The notes beneath the pieces are model-generated. The model was not told the DNA's origin and did no database searches. It saw only the letters and a list, made by a program, of their open reading frames with translations. The position numbers were made by a program, and so were the translations under genes. Below are positions 13,389-25,168 of a stretch of DNA of 64,000 bases, one piece after another. How positions within the stretch are numbered: position 1 is the stretch's first letter; every line of letters begins with the position of its first letter. Where the stretch lies: NCBI GenBank assembly GCA_963693315.1, contig OY856188.1, positions 271,059,114 to 271,123,113 of the forward strand. The letters run 5' to 3'. Source of the DNA: Diogma glabrata. Its lineage: Eukaryota > Arthropoda > Insecta > Diptera > Cylindrotomidae.

Positions 13389-14780
13389 TTTGATCCATTT
13401 TTATCGATTTTCCTACTCCTTTGTTCTATTTTGCATCTGAGACACGTTTTATTTATAATGATTGATGGCTTAGAATTCAGTTTCAATCCTTACCAAATAG
13501 AAAATAATTGATGAACTGGTCTTTTACTGCTTCCTACACGTCTAATTTGTAAAGACCGAATTTTCAGGTTCAATACACAAATACCATTGCTCTTAACATA
13601 TTTCAAAATATTTATTGTAACATTGTAACTACAAACTACTAAGCCTTAAATAAAATCATTAACAAAGTTTTATATAAATTTCGAAACTGAAGTAAAATAT
13701 AATCATATAAAGGACAAGGTTCTTGTCGTTACATTTCACAAAGAAAAACAATAATTTTTGTTTTGTTGAAATCCAAATATGATTATAATTTTGAAACATA
13801 AATTTTTTCAGAACTTTATTTAATTCATATATTTTCTATTGAAGTGATATGAAAACGAAATGATGAAAGGAAAATGAGAAAATGTAGGAAATTTTTTTTC
13901 TATTTTGTAAACGATTTTTTTTTGTTAATTTATTCTATTTAAAAAATTTCAAATTAAACAAGCAGAAACAATGTATGTATATTTCTTTGAAAATGGAATT
14001 AAATTACGAGTTTATATACGTATAGTATTTAACTTAACGGAATTTTCTCCTCATTAATTTGGAATTGTAATAAAAAATTTTATATTCTGATATATGAAAT
14101 ATTTACTTTAATAAAAGGAGGTACGTTATACTATCACGGGAATGTATCAAAACGAGATGCAAGAAAGTTAAATATTACTTTACGAGTAGATTTACATTTT
14201 AATATTGATATTTCCTTTGCATATGCTCGTAACTGCGATATAACATATATTAAAAAGAAATTATTTCTTCAAAACATTTAAAGGAATAACTGTGATTTTG
14301 TAAAAATATTATAGTCGATATATCGATAAATAAACACAAAGACCGAATTATGTTTTCCATTTTTTTTCTAGGATAATATAAACAAAAAAAATCAAACATC
14401 TCTTCATCTTTTATCCAGAATTTCTAAATGCATCTGTTACAGTATCAATAAAATCTCACAAACTTTATTCAAGCGCAAAAATTTATAAATATATTTGTGA
14501 AGTACATACATATATTTATTTTGAAAGTAAAATTGTTTGAATTGTCGACAAACGTTTTTATTTTCTTTAAACGTTCAAAAAAATAATAAGACTTGAGTTG
14601 AAACGGATTTTATTGCCAATATACAAACTAGGGCTTGCAAAACCGGTTTCAGTTGAAATCGTAGAGGTTAATCTATTAATATGAACACAAAAAGAAATAA
14701 CCCTTTTTGATTTTCCTAATCGATAACTAGATCAATTCTTTGGTTATAGTTAAAAAAATTGAATTACATTAAGTGACAGT
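13389..14780. other. AT-rich stretch without a gene
   Basis: No coding sequence, RNA gene or clear repeat could be supported. It lies between a minus-strand gypsy pol and a plus-strand gypsy gag, so it could hold decayed LTRs of either. Comparison by eye with 8241-9017 gave no convincing LTR match. Confidence 0.4.
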
Positions 14781-14789
14781 GGTATTGAA

Positions 14790-16052
14790 AAGCAACCAGA
14801 AGCTCCCAAAATAGAGTTTCTAACACTCGAGCGGGTGTCAAAACTATCGCTACAACCATTCTGGATGGAGAATCCAGAAAATTGGTTTTACACCACCGAC
14901 CTTCTGTTCAAGTTTAACATAGTTACAAAGAATGAGGTCAAATTCATTCGCCAGGCCAGCAGTTATATCATAGACCATCAAAGGTTCTTATAGAACCTCT
15001 TACTACCGATAAATACAAAACGCTCAAAAAAGCACTTATCACCAGGTTACCACCTTCAGTCGAACACAAACTCGATGCGCTACTTGATGACCATCACATG
15101 GAACACAGACGTCCTTCTGCCATCCTGCGACAAATTCAAGAACTGGCGGACAAAAACTTCACACTGCTCATCGTAAAATCTTCGTCGATGAGAAAGTTAC
15201 CAGAAGCAGCCAAGCTTGCAATTTTGACCATCCTAGAGACTTTAACGCAGCAGGACGCAGGAGTTGACAAGGACAGCTTATAAAATATTTATACACGTTC
15301 CATCGACTCAGATTCTAGTGTGTGTGGTATCACACACTGGCGATACATCAAAGAAATGTACAACCCCGTGCAATTTCAAGTAACGCACGTTTTGAATTGC
15401 CATAAATCATAATAGACGTTGATAAATCATATCAAGAAATAACTAGGCAGCAACTGAATCGAGATGGCATCCACACAACAATGAAATTTCTTACCATCTC
15501 CTTATCTCCTGTCTTTTCTACCCATTAGCTGGTTCAAAAAATACTCAAAATTTCATATTTATAATTTAATCTTATTTTGTCAACCACTAATGACCCCAGC
15601 ATTCCCAATTGTGATGCGCAATTACTACAAGTCATCATTGGACTCAAACAAACATTCACACGCCATGTCTGCACCATAGCTACTGTGAATCTCCCGATTA
15701 TTGGCTCAGCCTTTTTTTAATGCAAATTTGATATTCTTGTTGACCTCAAAGGCAATCGGTTGGTTGATTCGATGACTCTGCTCTCAATTAACGCCTCAAC
15801 GGTTTGGAAATTTACTCCAACACCGATCTGCTTTCAAGTCAACAATGGCTATTGAACTGTTCTTAAACGATACCTTTCTCTTACAGCCGAACCGAATTAC
15901 AATCTAGCGTGCATCATAACATGGTTCATCATATAGTTGCTGAAGGATATCTTCCAGTATCACGGCAACGCAGATTAATTCCTACCAGACACAAAACAGC
16001 ATTCAATAAGTTCCAAGTTCCAACATATGGCAGAATTAGTGATTTGTAGACC
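14790..16052 (+). pseudogene. Gypsy copy C: gag, protease region and start of pol
   Basis: A degraded plus-strand gag begins near 14810 with LSLQPFWMENPENWFYTTD, the usual opening of arthropod gypsy Gag, and continues through ITRLPPSVEHKLDALLDD to the open block at 15098-15283. A cysteine/histidine cluster follows (CVVSHTGDTSKKCTTPCNFK, about 15320-15380, in a shifted frame), as in the short zinc motif of these Gags. From about 15900 the pol leader is visible (HHIVAEGYLPVSRQRRLIP, then KFQHMAELVICRP), ending at a 5-bp duplication at 16048-16052 where a large insertion begins. Confidence 0.82.
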
Positions 16053-18245
16053 TGTAACGACGGACTATTTGGATTTTTACTTTTAAAAATAAGAAAATTT
16101 AAATTTTAAAAAATCTTCTAATAATATGCTAATGTGTTTCGGTTCCGGTCTTTAAGTTAAAACAAACATAAAATCATCTATTGGGCTTATGATTGAAAAC
16201 GCATCACGCATAATTATTCACTTTTACCTAATGTAGGTATGATTGAAAACGCGTGATAAAAGTAAAAGTTAGTTCGAATTTTTTTCGAAATTAAATAATG
16301 TCAAAATAATTTTTTGTTATCTAATAATGATTGTCAAAAAAATTAAAATTTTGCTAAGCGATATGTGTAAAAAATTGAAATATTTGGATAAAATAAAAAT
16401 AATAACTAGCTATCAGGATTTTCTTTCATTCTTCTTATACTAGTTCCGCATACTAGCTTTGATTTGTTATTTTTCTCCTAAAATTTAAAAATAATTAATG
16501 TGTTTAAAATTTAAAGCATTTTTCTTTTTTTCACTCGAAATTAAGAAAAAAAAATTAATTAATAATAAAATTAAATTAATAAATAAAAAATTTACATTTT
16601 CCAGTTTTAAAATTATTCTAAACGCAGGCCTAACCTCACGTTTCAATTTTGTACAAGAAACTTATACCGCGCCTTTTCAATCATACCAAAAACTGAGTTC
16701 GAAATAAAACGTTTGTCACGCGTTTTCAATCATACCAATATACTACGTTTCACGTTTAATCGACTTTAGCGTTTTCCGCGCGTTCTTAATCAAAAACCTC
16801 TATATGTGCTACAAGTCAGTCAATAATATTTTAACATTTTCTCAGTCAATTTTTTCGATGCCTCACAATGTCAATTTATAATAATGATGAACATTTTTGT
16901 TGGTAAGGTTTGGTCATAACATTAGATGTAGATGTAATAGAGTTGTTCAAAATTATGTAGTTGTAGTGAAGTTGTTTTGTGAGATGATATATGAAAATGG
17001 TTGCCTTGCATTATATTTGAGATGATATGGGGCAATTTTAAATTGGAGTGCGATGAGGAAGATAGTTGAAAGGAAACAGGAGATGGAGAATCTGACTAGA
17101 TCAGATCAATCTATAAGATTATAAGATCAGATCATTGAAATTTATGTGGCATTCAATAAAATTGTTGTGTTGCTAAGATTTTAATTGGTAACAATGTTTA
17201 AAGCAACATAAATAAAATTCATGTATCAACCTTCATATTGAATCAAATTTTGGCTGTTTCTTTTATATGAGTGAGTTTGACTAGAAAAAGGCTAGCAAGA
17301 AGGCGAAACCGTTGTGTAGCCATCCATACCGGTTTTTGAAAGAATTTTAAAGGGTGACTGCAAATACAAAAAATATAAAGAATAATTCCAACTCACGGAA
17401 TCAAGAATTTGCATAAAAATATTATATTAAACTTCTTGACTTGTGAATTAGATGCATACCAGTGTCAATGTTCAATGATTGGATTATGATAGATTTGGAG
17501 TATCAAGCGATAGTTTGGATGATAATGTGCTGTGGAATGTTTTAAATACGAATTGAGTAGTATGTGTATGATACAGCGTAATGTATTAACTTTCGATTAA
17601 TGGTAATTTTTTGAGTGCTATAACTAAGTATAATGCTGTTACATTACGAAGCGTCAATGGATGACACTCCATAATGTTGGATTGACGATTGTTGTGATAT
17701 AATTTTATCTAGAATACAATCAACATTTTTGGCACAATATTGGTTTTGAGAAACAAAAATACATTAATGGAAACATTTTTTCTTGATTTATTTTGTATAA
17801 TTTTTTTTTGATTATAATCAAATCAAAATCAATTTTTTTCTATTAATAAGAAGTTTCTCTGTCAAATTGAAGTAATGACAACCTCATCTCAAAGTTGAAA
17901 GTTTGTTATTCAGACAAAGAAAAAATGTTTGCAAACAATTTCACCGTGATTGGGACAACTACGCGTAAACGTTTTCATGACAACAGAATGCAAGGTTTAT
18001 TTAAAATATAAAGTGTTACATCCAATATAACAGTAGTTGATTAAAGTTATTAACTATTTCCATGAAAAAAATTTCTTTGGCCTTATATTATAGCATGAAT
18101 TTTTCATTTAAAATTTGAAGTATTTGAAATTAATTGAACTATAGTTTATTTTCACATAAATATTACGTGTGATTGTCTTAACTACATCGTTCTATAATTG
18201 TACAGTTGTTGAAACAATTTCTTAGTTCAATTTGCCAATGGTTTA
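16053..18245. mobile_element. Unclassified 2.2-kb insertion with 5-bp target duplication
   Basis: AGACC occurs on both sides (16048-16052 and 18246-18250). Removing the insert and one AGACC joins the gypsy frame exactly: VICRP continues as YSDPISCPLHMV, with the residue spacing expected for this region of RT. The insert starts TGTAACGACGG and ends GGTTTA. The TG start and 5-bp duplication suit an LTR-type element or solo LTR, but the end is not CA and no LTR pair was found. No protein was recognised. It contains a nested inverted-repeat structure near 16189-16736. Confidence 0.72.
16189..16736. repeat. Nested inverted repeats, MITE-like
   Basis: The motif TATGATTGAAAACGC occurs twice on the left (about 16190 and 16238), and its reverse complement occurs twice on the right (about 16669-16686 and 16720-16736). 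The outermost good pair reads GGTATGATTGAAAACGCGTGA (20-21 bp) starting at 16236 and ending at 16736. This resembles a small non-autonomous DNA element with repeated termini. A target duplication was not identified, and the interior AT-rich frame (16498-16707) has no recognised product. Confidence 0.55.
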
Positions 18246-18636
18246 AGACCATATTCTGATCCAATTTCTTGTCCACTGCACATGGTGAGGAAAAAAACAC
18301 GACTGGCAACCATTTGGGGACTATCTAAGGCGTAACATGGTCACAACGCCTGATAGCGTTCCATTCCCGGTATCCAATACCGCACATTAAAAACTTCTCT
18401 ATGCATTTATATGACTCCACAATATTCTCTAAAATTGATGTCGTCGGAACATACCATCTCATTCCCGTTACGCATGAAGACGTTTACAAAATGGTCATCA
18501 CTACCCCATTTGGCCTATTCGAATTATCCCAAATAAAATTTGGTCGTCGCAATTTTGAAGTACTTCGAGATCTAGGCTATGTCTACAAATATGTGATGTT
18601 CTCGTGGCATCCCAGTACGAGGAACAACACAAACTT
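18246..18636 (+). pseudogene. Gypsy copy C: reverse transcriptase part
   Basis: This continues the plus-strand pol after the 2.2-kb insert: SCPLHMVRKK, then [34 protein letters not shown] and [15 protein letters not shown]. These match the fingers and palm of gypsy RT, including the F.KIDL-type motif with its aspartate. A frameshift near 18590 puts the end of the domain ([12 protein letters not shown]) in another frame. The copy stops where the poly(A) of a minus-strand LINE fragment begins at about 18638. Confidence 0.82.
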
Positions 18637-18637
18637 C

Positions 18638-21160
18638 TTTTTTTTTTTGGTTTTTGCGGCGTTCATGCTCCATGTTGGAGCGTTGCCAAGCTAATCAGCT
18701 TCGAATATTTACCACAGTCATTCGCAATAGCGACATAATTACCATGGCAGCCGATTTTTTAAGGTCATTTATTCCCGTCTTCCATTGCAGTCGTGCTCTA
18801 CCTTGCGGTCACCCACTCCCTGGGGTACTGACGTACATTTTTCTAATCATATCAGACTTTGAATCGGCTCGTAGAACATGCCCAAGCCAAGCAGTCCTGT
18901 TGGAACGGATACAACCTATTGTATCTGGACCCTCAAGAAGGTCTCTGATTTCAAAGTTATATCGTCTTGTATAACTTGAGCTTGGTGTTAGTTGATACAT
19001 ATGGTTACAGATGTAAAAGTAATATTACCCATGGTAAAATTACCTGTAAAATTGGTAATATTACGTAATATTACTTAGGCTTGGTAAAATTGGTAAAATT
19101 GGCTCTTTTGTTGACACGCCGTATAATTGAAAATTGCGACCATATTGTTGTGAGAATATCTCAGCTTATCGATCGATTTGCAGTTCAACATCCATATATG
19201 TAGATAATTTTAACGTCTTAAATTAGAGTACTTAAGGCAAACATCTATTTTGTCTACTAGTGTCGATCGTTGGGTTGGAATGGGTAGTTTTTTCACCTGG
19301 TAGCAATAACACAGCTACTCTGGATGAGGCAAAAGCTAAAGTTATATCATTTCAGGATCAAATTGCTCCTATGAAGAACGTTTCTTCTACCCTGTTATTG
19401 ACAGTTTGCTGATTATTGGTGTTAATCACCCTCAAATGTCACTCGTGTAGTAATTTTGTTCACATTCCAATTTTACATTGAACGATCAGCAACAACAGAT
19501 CCGCAACGCAACGAATTATTATCAATGCTTCGTTGTACATTTTTGCTGCAAAACGCACGTTCATATTTAAATATTCCTTGCTTTTTTAAGGCAAATATCT
19601 TCAGCAATTTCCGATTTATATTTTTCCATAAACGAGAAAGGAACGCATGAATTAGATTTCGATGTGACGTGTTGCACGCGTAATTAATACATTTATTCCA
19701 GTGTCGGGCATGGCAAGTATTGTACGCGAAAAGTGACATGTGTAACGCCGTTGACAATTCTCAATTGCAGGAAAAGCGTTGGATTGGGTTAATTTTCTAA
19801 CCACATGCGATGAAAGAAGCTTGATTGGGATCCATTGCGTACAGTCTAAATAAAGTACGTTTCATTGAAAATGCTTGGTTATCTGTCAATTTGTTCTTTA
19901 CATTTGAGCCATAGAAATGCATTTCTATACTTCTATTCGATGTGTAATACCTAATCATTTTCGAGGACGGTAGTGTTTTCAAAAACGCATAATTTTACAT
20001 AAAAGTGAAGAAATCTGTTGTCGTTGAAGCCAGTGTGTTCAGATTTGTTGCATTTTTTCATCTTCGAAAATAGCGTGCAGTATGTTTTCTAGATGTCCTG
20101 CTAAAAGAACAACAGCTGATCTTCGTTCATGTTTGGATGGGGCATAAATGAATTTGCCATTGTTGCATATGTATCTGCCGGTATTTAATACTCTGCGAGT
20201 GAGGATATTTACACTCGATAATAACATATTTGATTTGCATTTTATGTTTTTATAAACTAAAAATGATTGTGATAGTCATCAATTTTGAATTAAATGAAAT
20301 TGCAACTATATATAAATGTTTTGAAATAGTTTTATATTTTACCAATATTACCAATTTTACCAATTACCGGTAAATTTTACAGTAAAATTACCACAAATAT
20401 ATTTTACCGGTAAATTTACATCTGTACATATGGTGATCCAAGGAGAGGCTTCGTTGAGTAGAAAGTTCGATTACCTGCTGCAATTCGAGCTTTTATATCT
20501 GTAAGTATGCTGTTGTTCGAATCACGCATAGATCCCAAATATTTAAAAGATTCAACTCTCTCAATTCGTTCATCGCCGCACATCAAATCTTTCTTCTCAT
20601 TCTCTCTTGAAACATTCATATGTTTGATTTTATCGTTGTTAATTTGAAGACCAATTTTTCTAGCACCACTTTTAACCGACTTTAAAGTCTCACTCATAAC
20701 AGCTTCACTTCGGCCGAGGATGACAACATCATCAGCATACGCGATCATCTGTACTGAGTTTATTGACAAGATATTGTTGTTAGTCGGTAGATTCTTTTGA
20801 CGACACCCATATTCCAAGGCTGGATTAAAGAGTATAGGAGAGATAGCATCACCTTGTCTTAACCCGGCATCGACTTTAAAAATTTTGATTTTTCGTTCTC
20901 TACTCGTACACAGCATTGAGAGTTCTGTACTGTCATTTTGCATAGTGATACCAATTTACCAGAGATTCCCATTGATTCCCATTGACAGACCATAGAGTCT
21001 CTCGTTCGAAAGAGTCGTAGACCTGCCTGAAATCAATGAAGCGTTGGTGCACAGGTATGTTGAACTCTCGACACTTTTCCAAAATCATCCTTATCGAGAA
21101 AAGTGCATCGGTGGTACCTCGGCCTTGCCGGAAGCCACACTGATATCTCCAAATAGCCCA
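18638..21160 (-). pseudogene. LINE fragment, interrupted by a hAT-like element
   Basis: The T run at 18638-18648 is the poly(A) end. On the minus strand from 21160 there is YQCGFRQGRGTTDALFSIR and FIDFRQVYDSF, then the 175-codon frame 20416-20943 with GLRQGDAISPILFN, MIAYADDVVILG and FKYLGSMRD. After the hAT-like insert, LKLYKT continues, then jumps to RDLLEGPDTIG and TAWLGHVLRA. The order is that of a LINE RT and C-terminal domain (RTE/I-like). A few dozen residues are missing between LKLYKT and the last block, and the 5' end is truncated. Confidence 0.8.
18998..20434. mobile_element. hAT-like non-autonomous element with 8-bp target duplication
   Basis: The element (19006-20426, 1421 bp) starts TACAGATGTAAA and ends TTTACATCTGTA. 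It is flanked by identical 8-mers CATATGGT (18998-19005 and 20427-20434). An 8-bp duplication and short TIRs with an AGATG core suit the hAT superfamily. Sub-terminal TAATATTACC/GGTAAAATTACC motifs are repeated near both ends. No transposase is encoded; short frames inside (19456-19650, 19473-19757, 20039-20227) have no recognisable domain. It lies inside the LINE fragment's reading frame and is therefore younger. Confidence 0.85.
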
Positions 21161-22450
21161 AGTAACAAATTTTGTTTAAAAATTTACTACCGTACATTTA
21201 CCCTGTAATCGTAAAGTTACAGTGGTAACTGTACCGTAAACGTGCAGTAAGTATTTCGTATACATTTTGGGGAATAATTTTGGTTTATACTGCAAGTTTA
21301 CGGATATCAATTCGCGTAAGAATTATGTATGATTACAAACACGTACGTAGTATTACAGAAAGCAAATGTATACGATTTTTATGACTACGGATATCTTACA
21401 AAGAAGCTACAATTTCATACTTTAATACAGAGTTGTAGATGATTTTTTGTAAACAAAAAATATAAATAAATATACAAATACAATATAATATATTTTATTA
21501 TATAAAATGCAAATATTATATTTTGGCATATCTTTTTTTGTATAGTTTGGGTGTCAAAATTTACAAACGAATAAAAAATTTCGATTAAATTTTGGTAATA
21601 CTTCTAAAATAATAACGCGCCAAAAAAAATAATAAATTATTAAATATAATTTTGTTATGTAGACTGGAGTATGTTAATGTAGAGCGGTAGGGTTTCAGAT
21701 TTATATAATGTCTGTTTTCTCATAAGTCACAATATTGCTTACCATAAGTAATCAAAATAGTTTCTCATTCATCACCAACCATAGACATATTTTTTTTATA
21801 GTTTCCGTTACATAAATTTGTTCTTCGCATAAAACAATTAACAATAATATTTCCTTTACAATCCCCTATCATTGACTCACCATACGTTTTCACCAGCATT
21901 ACTTCACCATCCTACATAAAATTTGAATTCTCTGGACACTAACCGTAATTGCCCTGAATGTTTTCAAACCTCAAAAACAGCTGTGTATATTTGTCCAATC
22001 GTCGCAATAGCAAAAAAATTATTATCCTACAATTAGTTATGTATTCTTATATGGATATTTTTTTTATCAATTTATCCTTCCGTTATAGATCTAAATTTTA
22101 CTGTAATACTGTTGTAATCTATTGTTGCATACCACATAAGCATCGTAAAATCGGTTAAACTTACGTTTAATCCATTTTAATATTTCTTACAAATGCGTTG
22201 GAAATGACTTGTTTCGTGAAATCATCTTACAATATTATGTATTACAAAATAACAAACAGTTTTGTTTTAACGAAAAAGGTCCTAACATTTATTAAAATAG
22301 TAACTAGTGATGCCTTAAATAAAAAAATAATTCTACTACATAGTTATCGTTTAGCTTAATTTACAAAAATTGTGAATTAATTTACAAAAAAAAATATATA
22401 CGTATGTTCTGTGAATTGTTCTGATAAAAATAAAATTTAATTTGAAATAT
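21161..22450. other. AT-rich stretch without a gene
   Basis: No coding sequence or RNA gene supported. The left part (21180-21400) is slightly less AT-rich but shows no recognised similarity. A plus-strand open stretch at 21958-22158 is unconvincing. Confidence 0.4.
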
Positions 22451-22479
22451 TTTATAAAGTGAAATATAATGCCAGCAAG

Positions 22480-23230
22480 GCAATAGAGTTCATTTTTTTG
22501 TGTAACAAAGTTTTGTTATTGTTTCAACTCAACCTTTATAACAAAGTTTCACTATTATTACCGTATAATATTTCAAATCAACATTTATATCAAATTTTTG
22601 GCTGTTGCTATCATCTATTTTACATATTTCCACTTAACATTGATATCAAAGTTTTACTATTACTGCTGTGTATTATACATATTTCAACGCAACATTGATA
22701 TTAAATTTTTGCTGTTATCAAATCAACATTTATATCAAATCATCTATTTTACATAGTTCAACTCAACATTTATATCAGAGTTTTGCTATTACTACTTGTT
22801 TCAACGCAACATTTGTGTCAAAGTTTTACTATTACTATCGTATATTATTTCAACGCATCATTTGATATCAAAGTTTTACTATTACTGCTGTGTATTATAC
22901 ATATTTCAACGCAACATTGATATTAAATTGTTGCTGTTATCACATCAACATTTATATCAAATCATCTATTTTACATAGTTCAACTCAACATTGATATCAG
23001 AGTTTTGCTATTACTACTTGTTTCATCGCAGCATTTGTGTCAAAGTTTTACTATTGCTGCCGTATATTATACATATTGAAACGCATCACTTATATCAAAT
23101 TTTTGCTGTTACCACCGTATATTTGACATATTTCTACTCAATATTTATATCAAATTTTTGCTGTGGCTAACGTATATTGTACACATTTCAACTGATATCA
23201 AATTTTGGTGGGATTACAACTGAAGTTCAA
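22480..23230. repeat. Degenerate ~55-bp tandem repeat with 222-bp higher-order period
   Basis: Units contain a CAACATTTATATCAAA-like core and a TTTTACTATTACTG-like core separated by about 55 bases. A higher-order unit of four such blocks recurs at 222 bp: the sequence starting GTTTTACTATTACTGCTGTG at 22651 recurs at 22873, and the two long units align closely. Open frames here arise from the repeat and are not genes. Confidence 0.8.
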
Positions 23231-23788
23231 GTCAACATTGATATACAATTTTCTTGATACTTTACCTGTTGGATTGTTCATCGCTGATGGAGGGCTAAGG
23301 CCGTAAGACTTGGAAATCGGGAGGATTTAAACATGGGGTGAGCGAACTTGATTTGTTTTATTTATTTTTTTTCATAGAGGTGTGAATGCGTGTGAAAAGT
23401 GTGTGCCAGTGATTGATTGGGGGCTTGCCTGTCGATGCGTGTGTGTATGTGAGCTGGCGATGCGTGTAGCAAGAGGCATGTAAGTCTGAATTGAAAATGA
23501 CTCTAATCAAAATATTTTTTTGCTTCGAGGTAACGTCTCGTTTTCCAAATACCTTTTCTTTTATTATATTGCCTAAATTTATGAATTTATATTTTTAAGT
23601 AAATCAAAAATCATTCTCAAATACAGGTTGTATTACAAAAAAAAAACAAATTCTTGTCATGTTTTAGGTTTATTAATTCTATAATACATTAACCAACTGT
23701 AAACTACAGGTATTGAAACAAACTGGTTTGGACATGTTTTATTTTGCAACTTACAAATCAAATGATAATTTTTTTTTGAGCTGAGAAT
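23231..23788. other. Non-coding stretch before assembly gap
   Basis: Contains a short GTGTG-rich segment (about 23380-23470) and AT-rich DNA. No gene seen. Confidence 0.4.
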
Positions 23789-23988
23789 NNNNNNNNNNNN
23801 NNNNNNNNNNNNNNNNNNNNNNNNNNNNNNNNNNNNNNNNNNNNNNNNNNNNNNNNNNNNNNNNNNNNNNNNNNNNNNNNNNNNNNNNNNNNNNNNNNNN
23901 NNNNNNNNNNNNNNNNNNNNNNNNNNNNNNNNNNNNNNNNNNNNNNNNNNNNNNNNNNNNNNNNNNNNNNNNNNNNNNNNNNNNNNNN
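23789..23988. other. Assembly gap (200 N)
   Basis: A run of exactly 200 N, the usual placeholder for a gap of unknown size. It abuts the 455-bp satellite, so the true gap probably holds more satellite copies. Confidence 0.95.
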
Positions 23989-24420
23989 ATTTTGCAATCC
24001 ATACAATTTTAGAGCGATCTAGTTTCGAACCAATGAGAAAATTTTTAAACTTTAAAAAAGTCTATCATTCTCATCAGGGCTAGCCGACTAGATAAACTCT
24101 ACCAAAAAATGTCAACGCTAATGTATATAACCAAAAATTAGGTTACAACACTAGCGAAGTGTAAAAACAAAAAATTTACATAAACATACATTTAATAAAT
24201 TCAGGTTTAGTCAATTAATTTCTCTGGTGATCACTGTTTTGTTATACTCTAGACATTCTAGTATTGAATAACAAACTTGTATCTGTGAGAAGAAGATGAC
24301 TAGTCTTCACTTGTGTCTATTGACACATGATCAACAATTAATTCAGTAAATTATTTGTGATATAATATCACCCCGATGGAAAATCTCCCATCAAGAATAA
24401 TATAAGAACTGAATCTAAAA
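23989..24420 (-). repeat. Inverted monomer of the 455-bp satellite
   Basis: This is almost one full monomer of the array to its right, in reverse orientation. Read on the minus strand it begins in the TTTAGATTCAG part of the monomer, passes through the monomer start and stops at the gap. The head-to-head junction with the plus-strand array (about 24421-24431) is a short AT-rich run. Confidence 0.92.
24010..24101 (-). ncRNA. Predicted hammerhead ribozyme, inverted satellite copy
   Basis: The same 92-base structure as in the plus-strand monomers, read on the minus strand, with both core boxes and the paired stem III sequences conserved. It shows that the inverted monomer keeps the ribozyme intact. 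Confidence 0.7.
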
Positions 24421-24621
24421 AATTTTTTTTCTTCTCACAGATACAAGTTTGTTATTCAATACTAGAATGTCTAGAGTATAACAAAACAGTGATCACCAGA
24501 GAAATTAATTGACTAAACCTGAATTTATTAAATGTATGTTTATGTAAATTTTTTGTTTTTACACTTCGCTAGTGTTGTAACCTAATTTTTGGTTATATAC
24601 ATTAGCGTTGACATTTTTTGG

Positions 24622-24713
24622 TAGAGTTTATCTAGTCGGCTAGCCCTGATGAGAATGATAGACTTTTTTAAAGTTTAAAAATTTTCTCATTGGTTCGAAA
24701 CTAGATCGCTCTA
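24622..24713 (+). ncRNA. Predicted hammerhead ribozyme (type III), satellite monomer 1
   Basis: In order: outer helix TAGAG, a TTT internal loop, stem III 5' strand ATCTAGT, then TC as the NUH-type cleavage site (cut predicted between 24637 and 24638). Stem I follows as GGCTAGCC, then the CTGATGA core box. Stem II opens with GAA and closes with TTC; the GAAA core box follows, then stem III 3' strand CTAGAT (with the last A of GAAA pairing to the U of UC), a CG loop and outer helix CTCTA. All invariant core residues are present. Stem II is long and imperfect, with AATGA/TCATT pairing. Stem I is a perfect 8-base palindrome that leaves only a 2-base loop within one molecule but gives an 8-bp helix between two. 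The fold was made by hand. Confidence 0.75.
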
Positions 24714-25076
24714 AAATTGTATGGATTGCAAAATGTTTCATAATTTGCACCATAATTTTTTAGATTCAGTTCTTATATTATTCTTGATGGGAGATTTTCC
24801 ATCGGGGTGATATTATATCACAAATAATTTACTGAATTAATTGTTGATCATGTGTCAATAGACACAAGTGAAGACTAGTCATCTTCTTCTCACAGATACA
24901 AGTTTGTTATTCAATACTAGAATGTCTAGAGTATAACAAAACAGTGATCACCAGAGAAATTAATTGACTAAACCTGAATTTATTAAATGTATGTTTATGT
25001 AAATTTTTTGTTTTTACACTTCGCTAGTGTTGTAACCTAATTTTTGGTTATATACATTAGCGTTGACATTTTTTGG

Positions 25077-25168
25077 TAGAGTTTATCTAGTCGGCTAGCC
25101 CTGATGAGAATGATAGACTTTTTTAAAGTTTAAAAATTTTCTCATTGGTTCGAAACTAGATCGCTCTA
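25077..25168 (+). ncRNA. Predicted hammerhead ribozyme, satellite monomer 2
   Basis: Same 92-base structure as monomer 1, exactly 455 bp on. Predicted cut between 25092 and 25093. No change is seen in the core or stems. Confidence 0.75.

Noticed and set aside
13389..14780. Possible 5' LTR of gypsy copy B
   Set aside because: No TGTTGTGG start or other match to the candidate 3' LTR at 9017 was found by eye.
22459..22978. Series of short plus-strand frames with NIDIK and YYYY motifs
   Set aside because: Translations of the 55-bp tandem repeat.
23751..24006. Open frames crossing the first N run
   Set aside because: They are open only because N codons are not stops.
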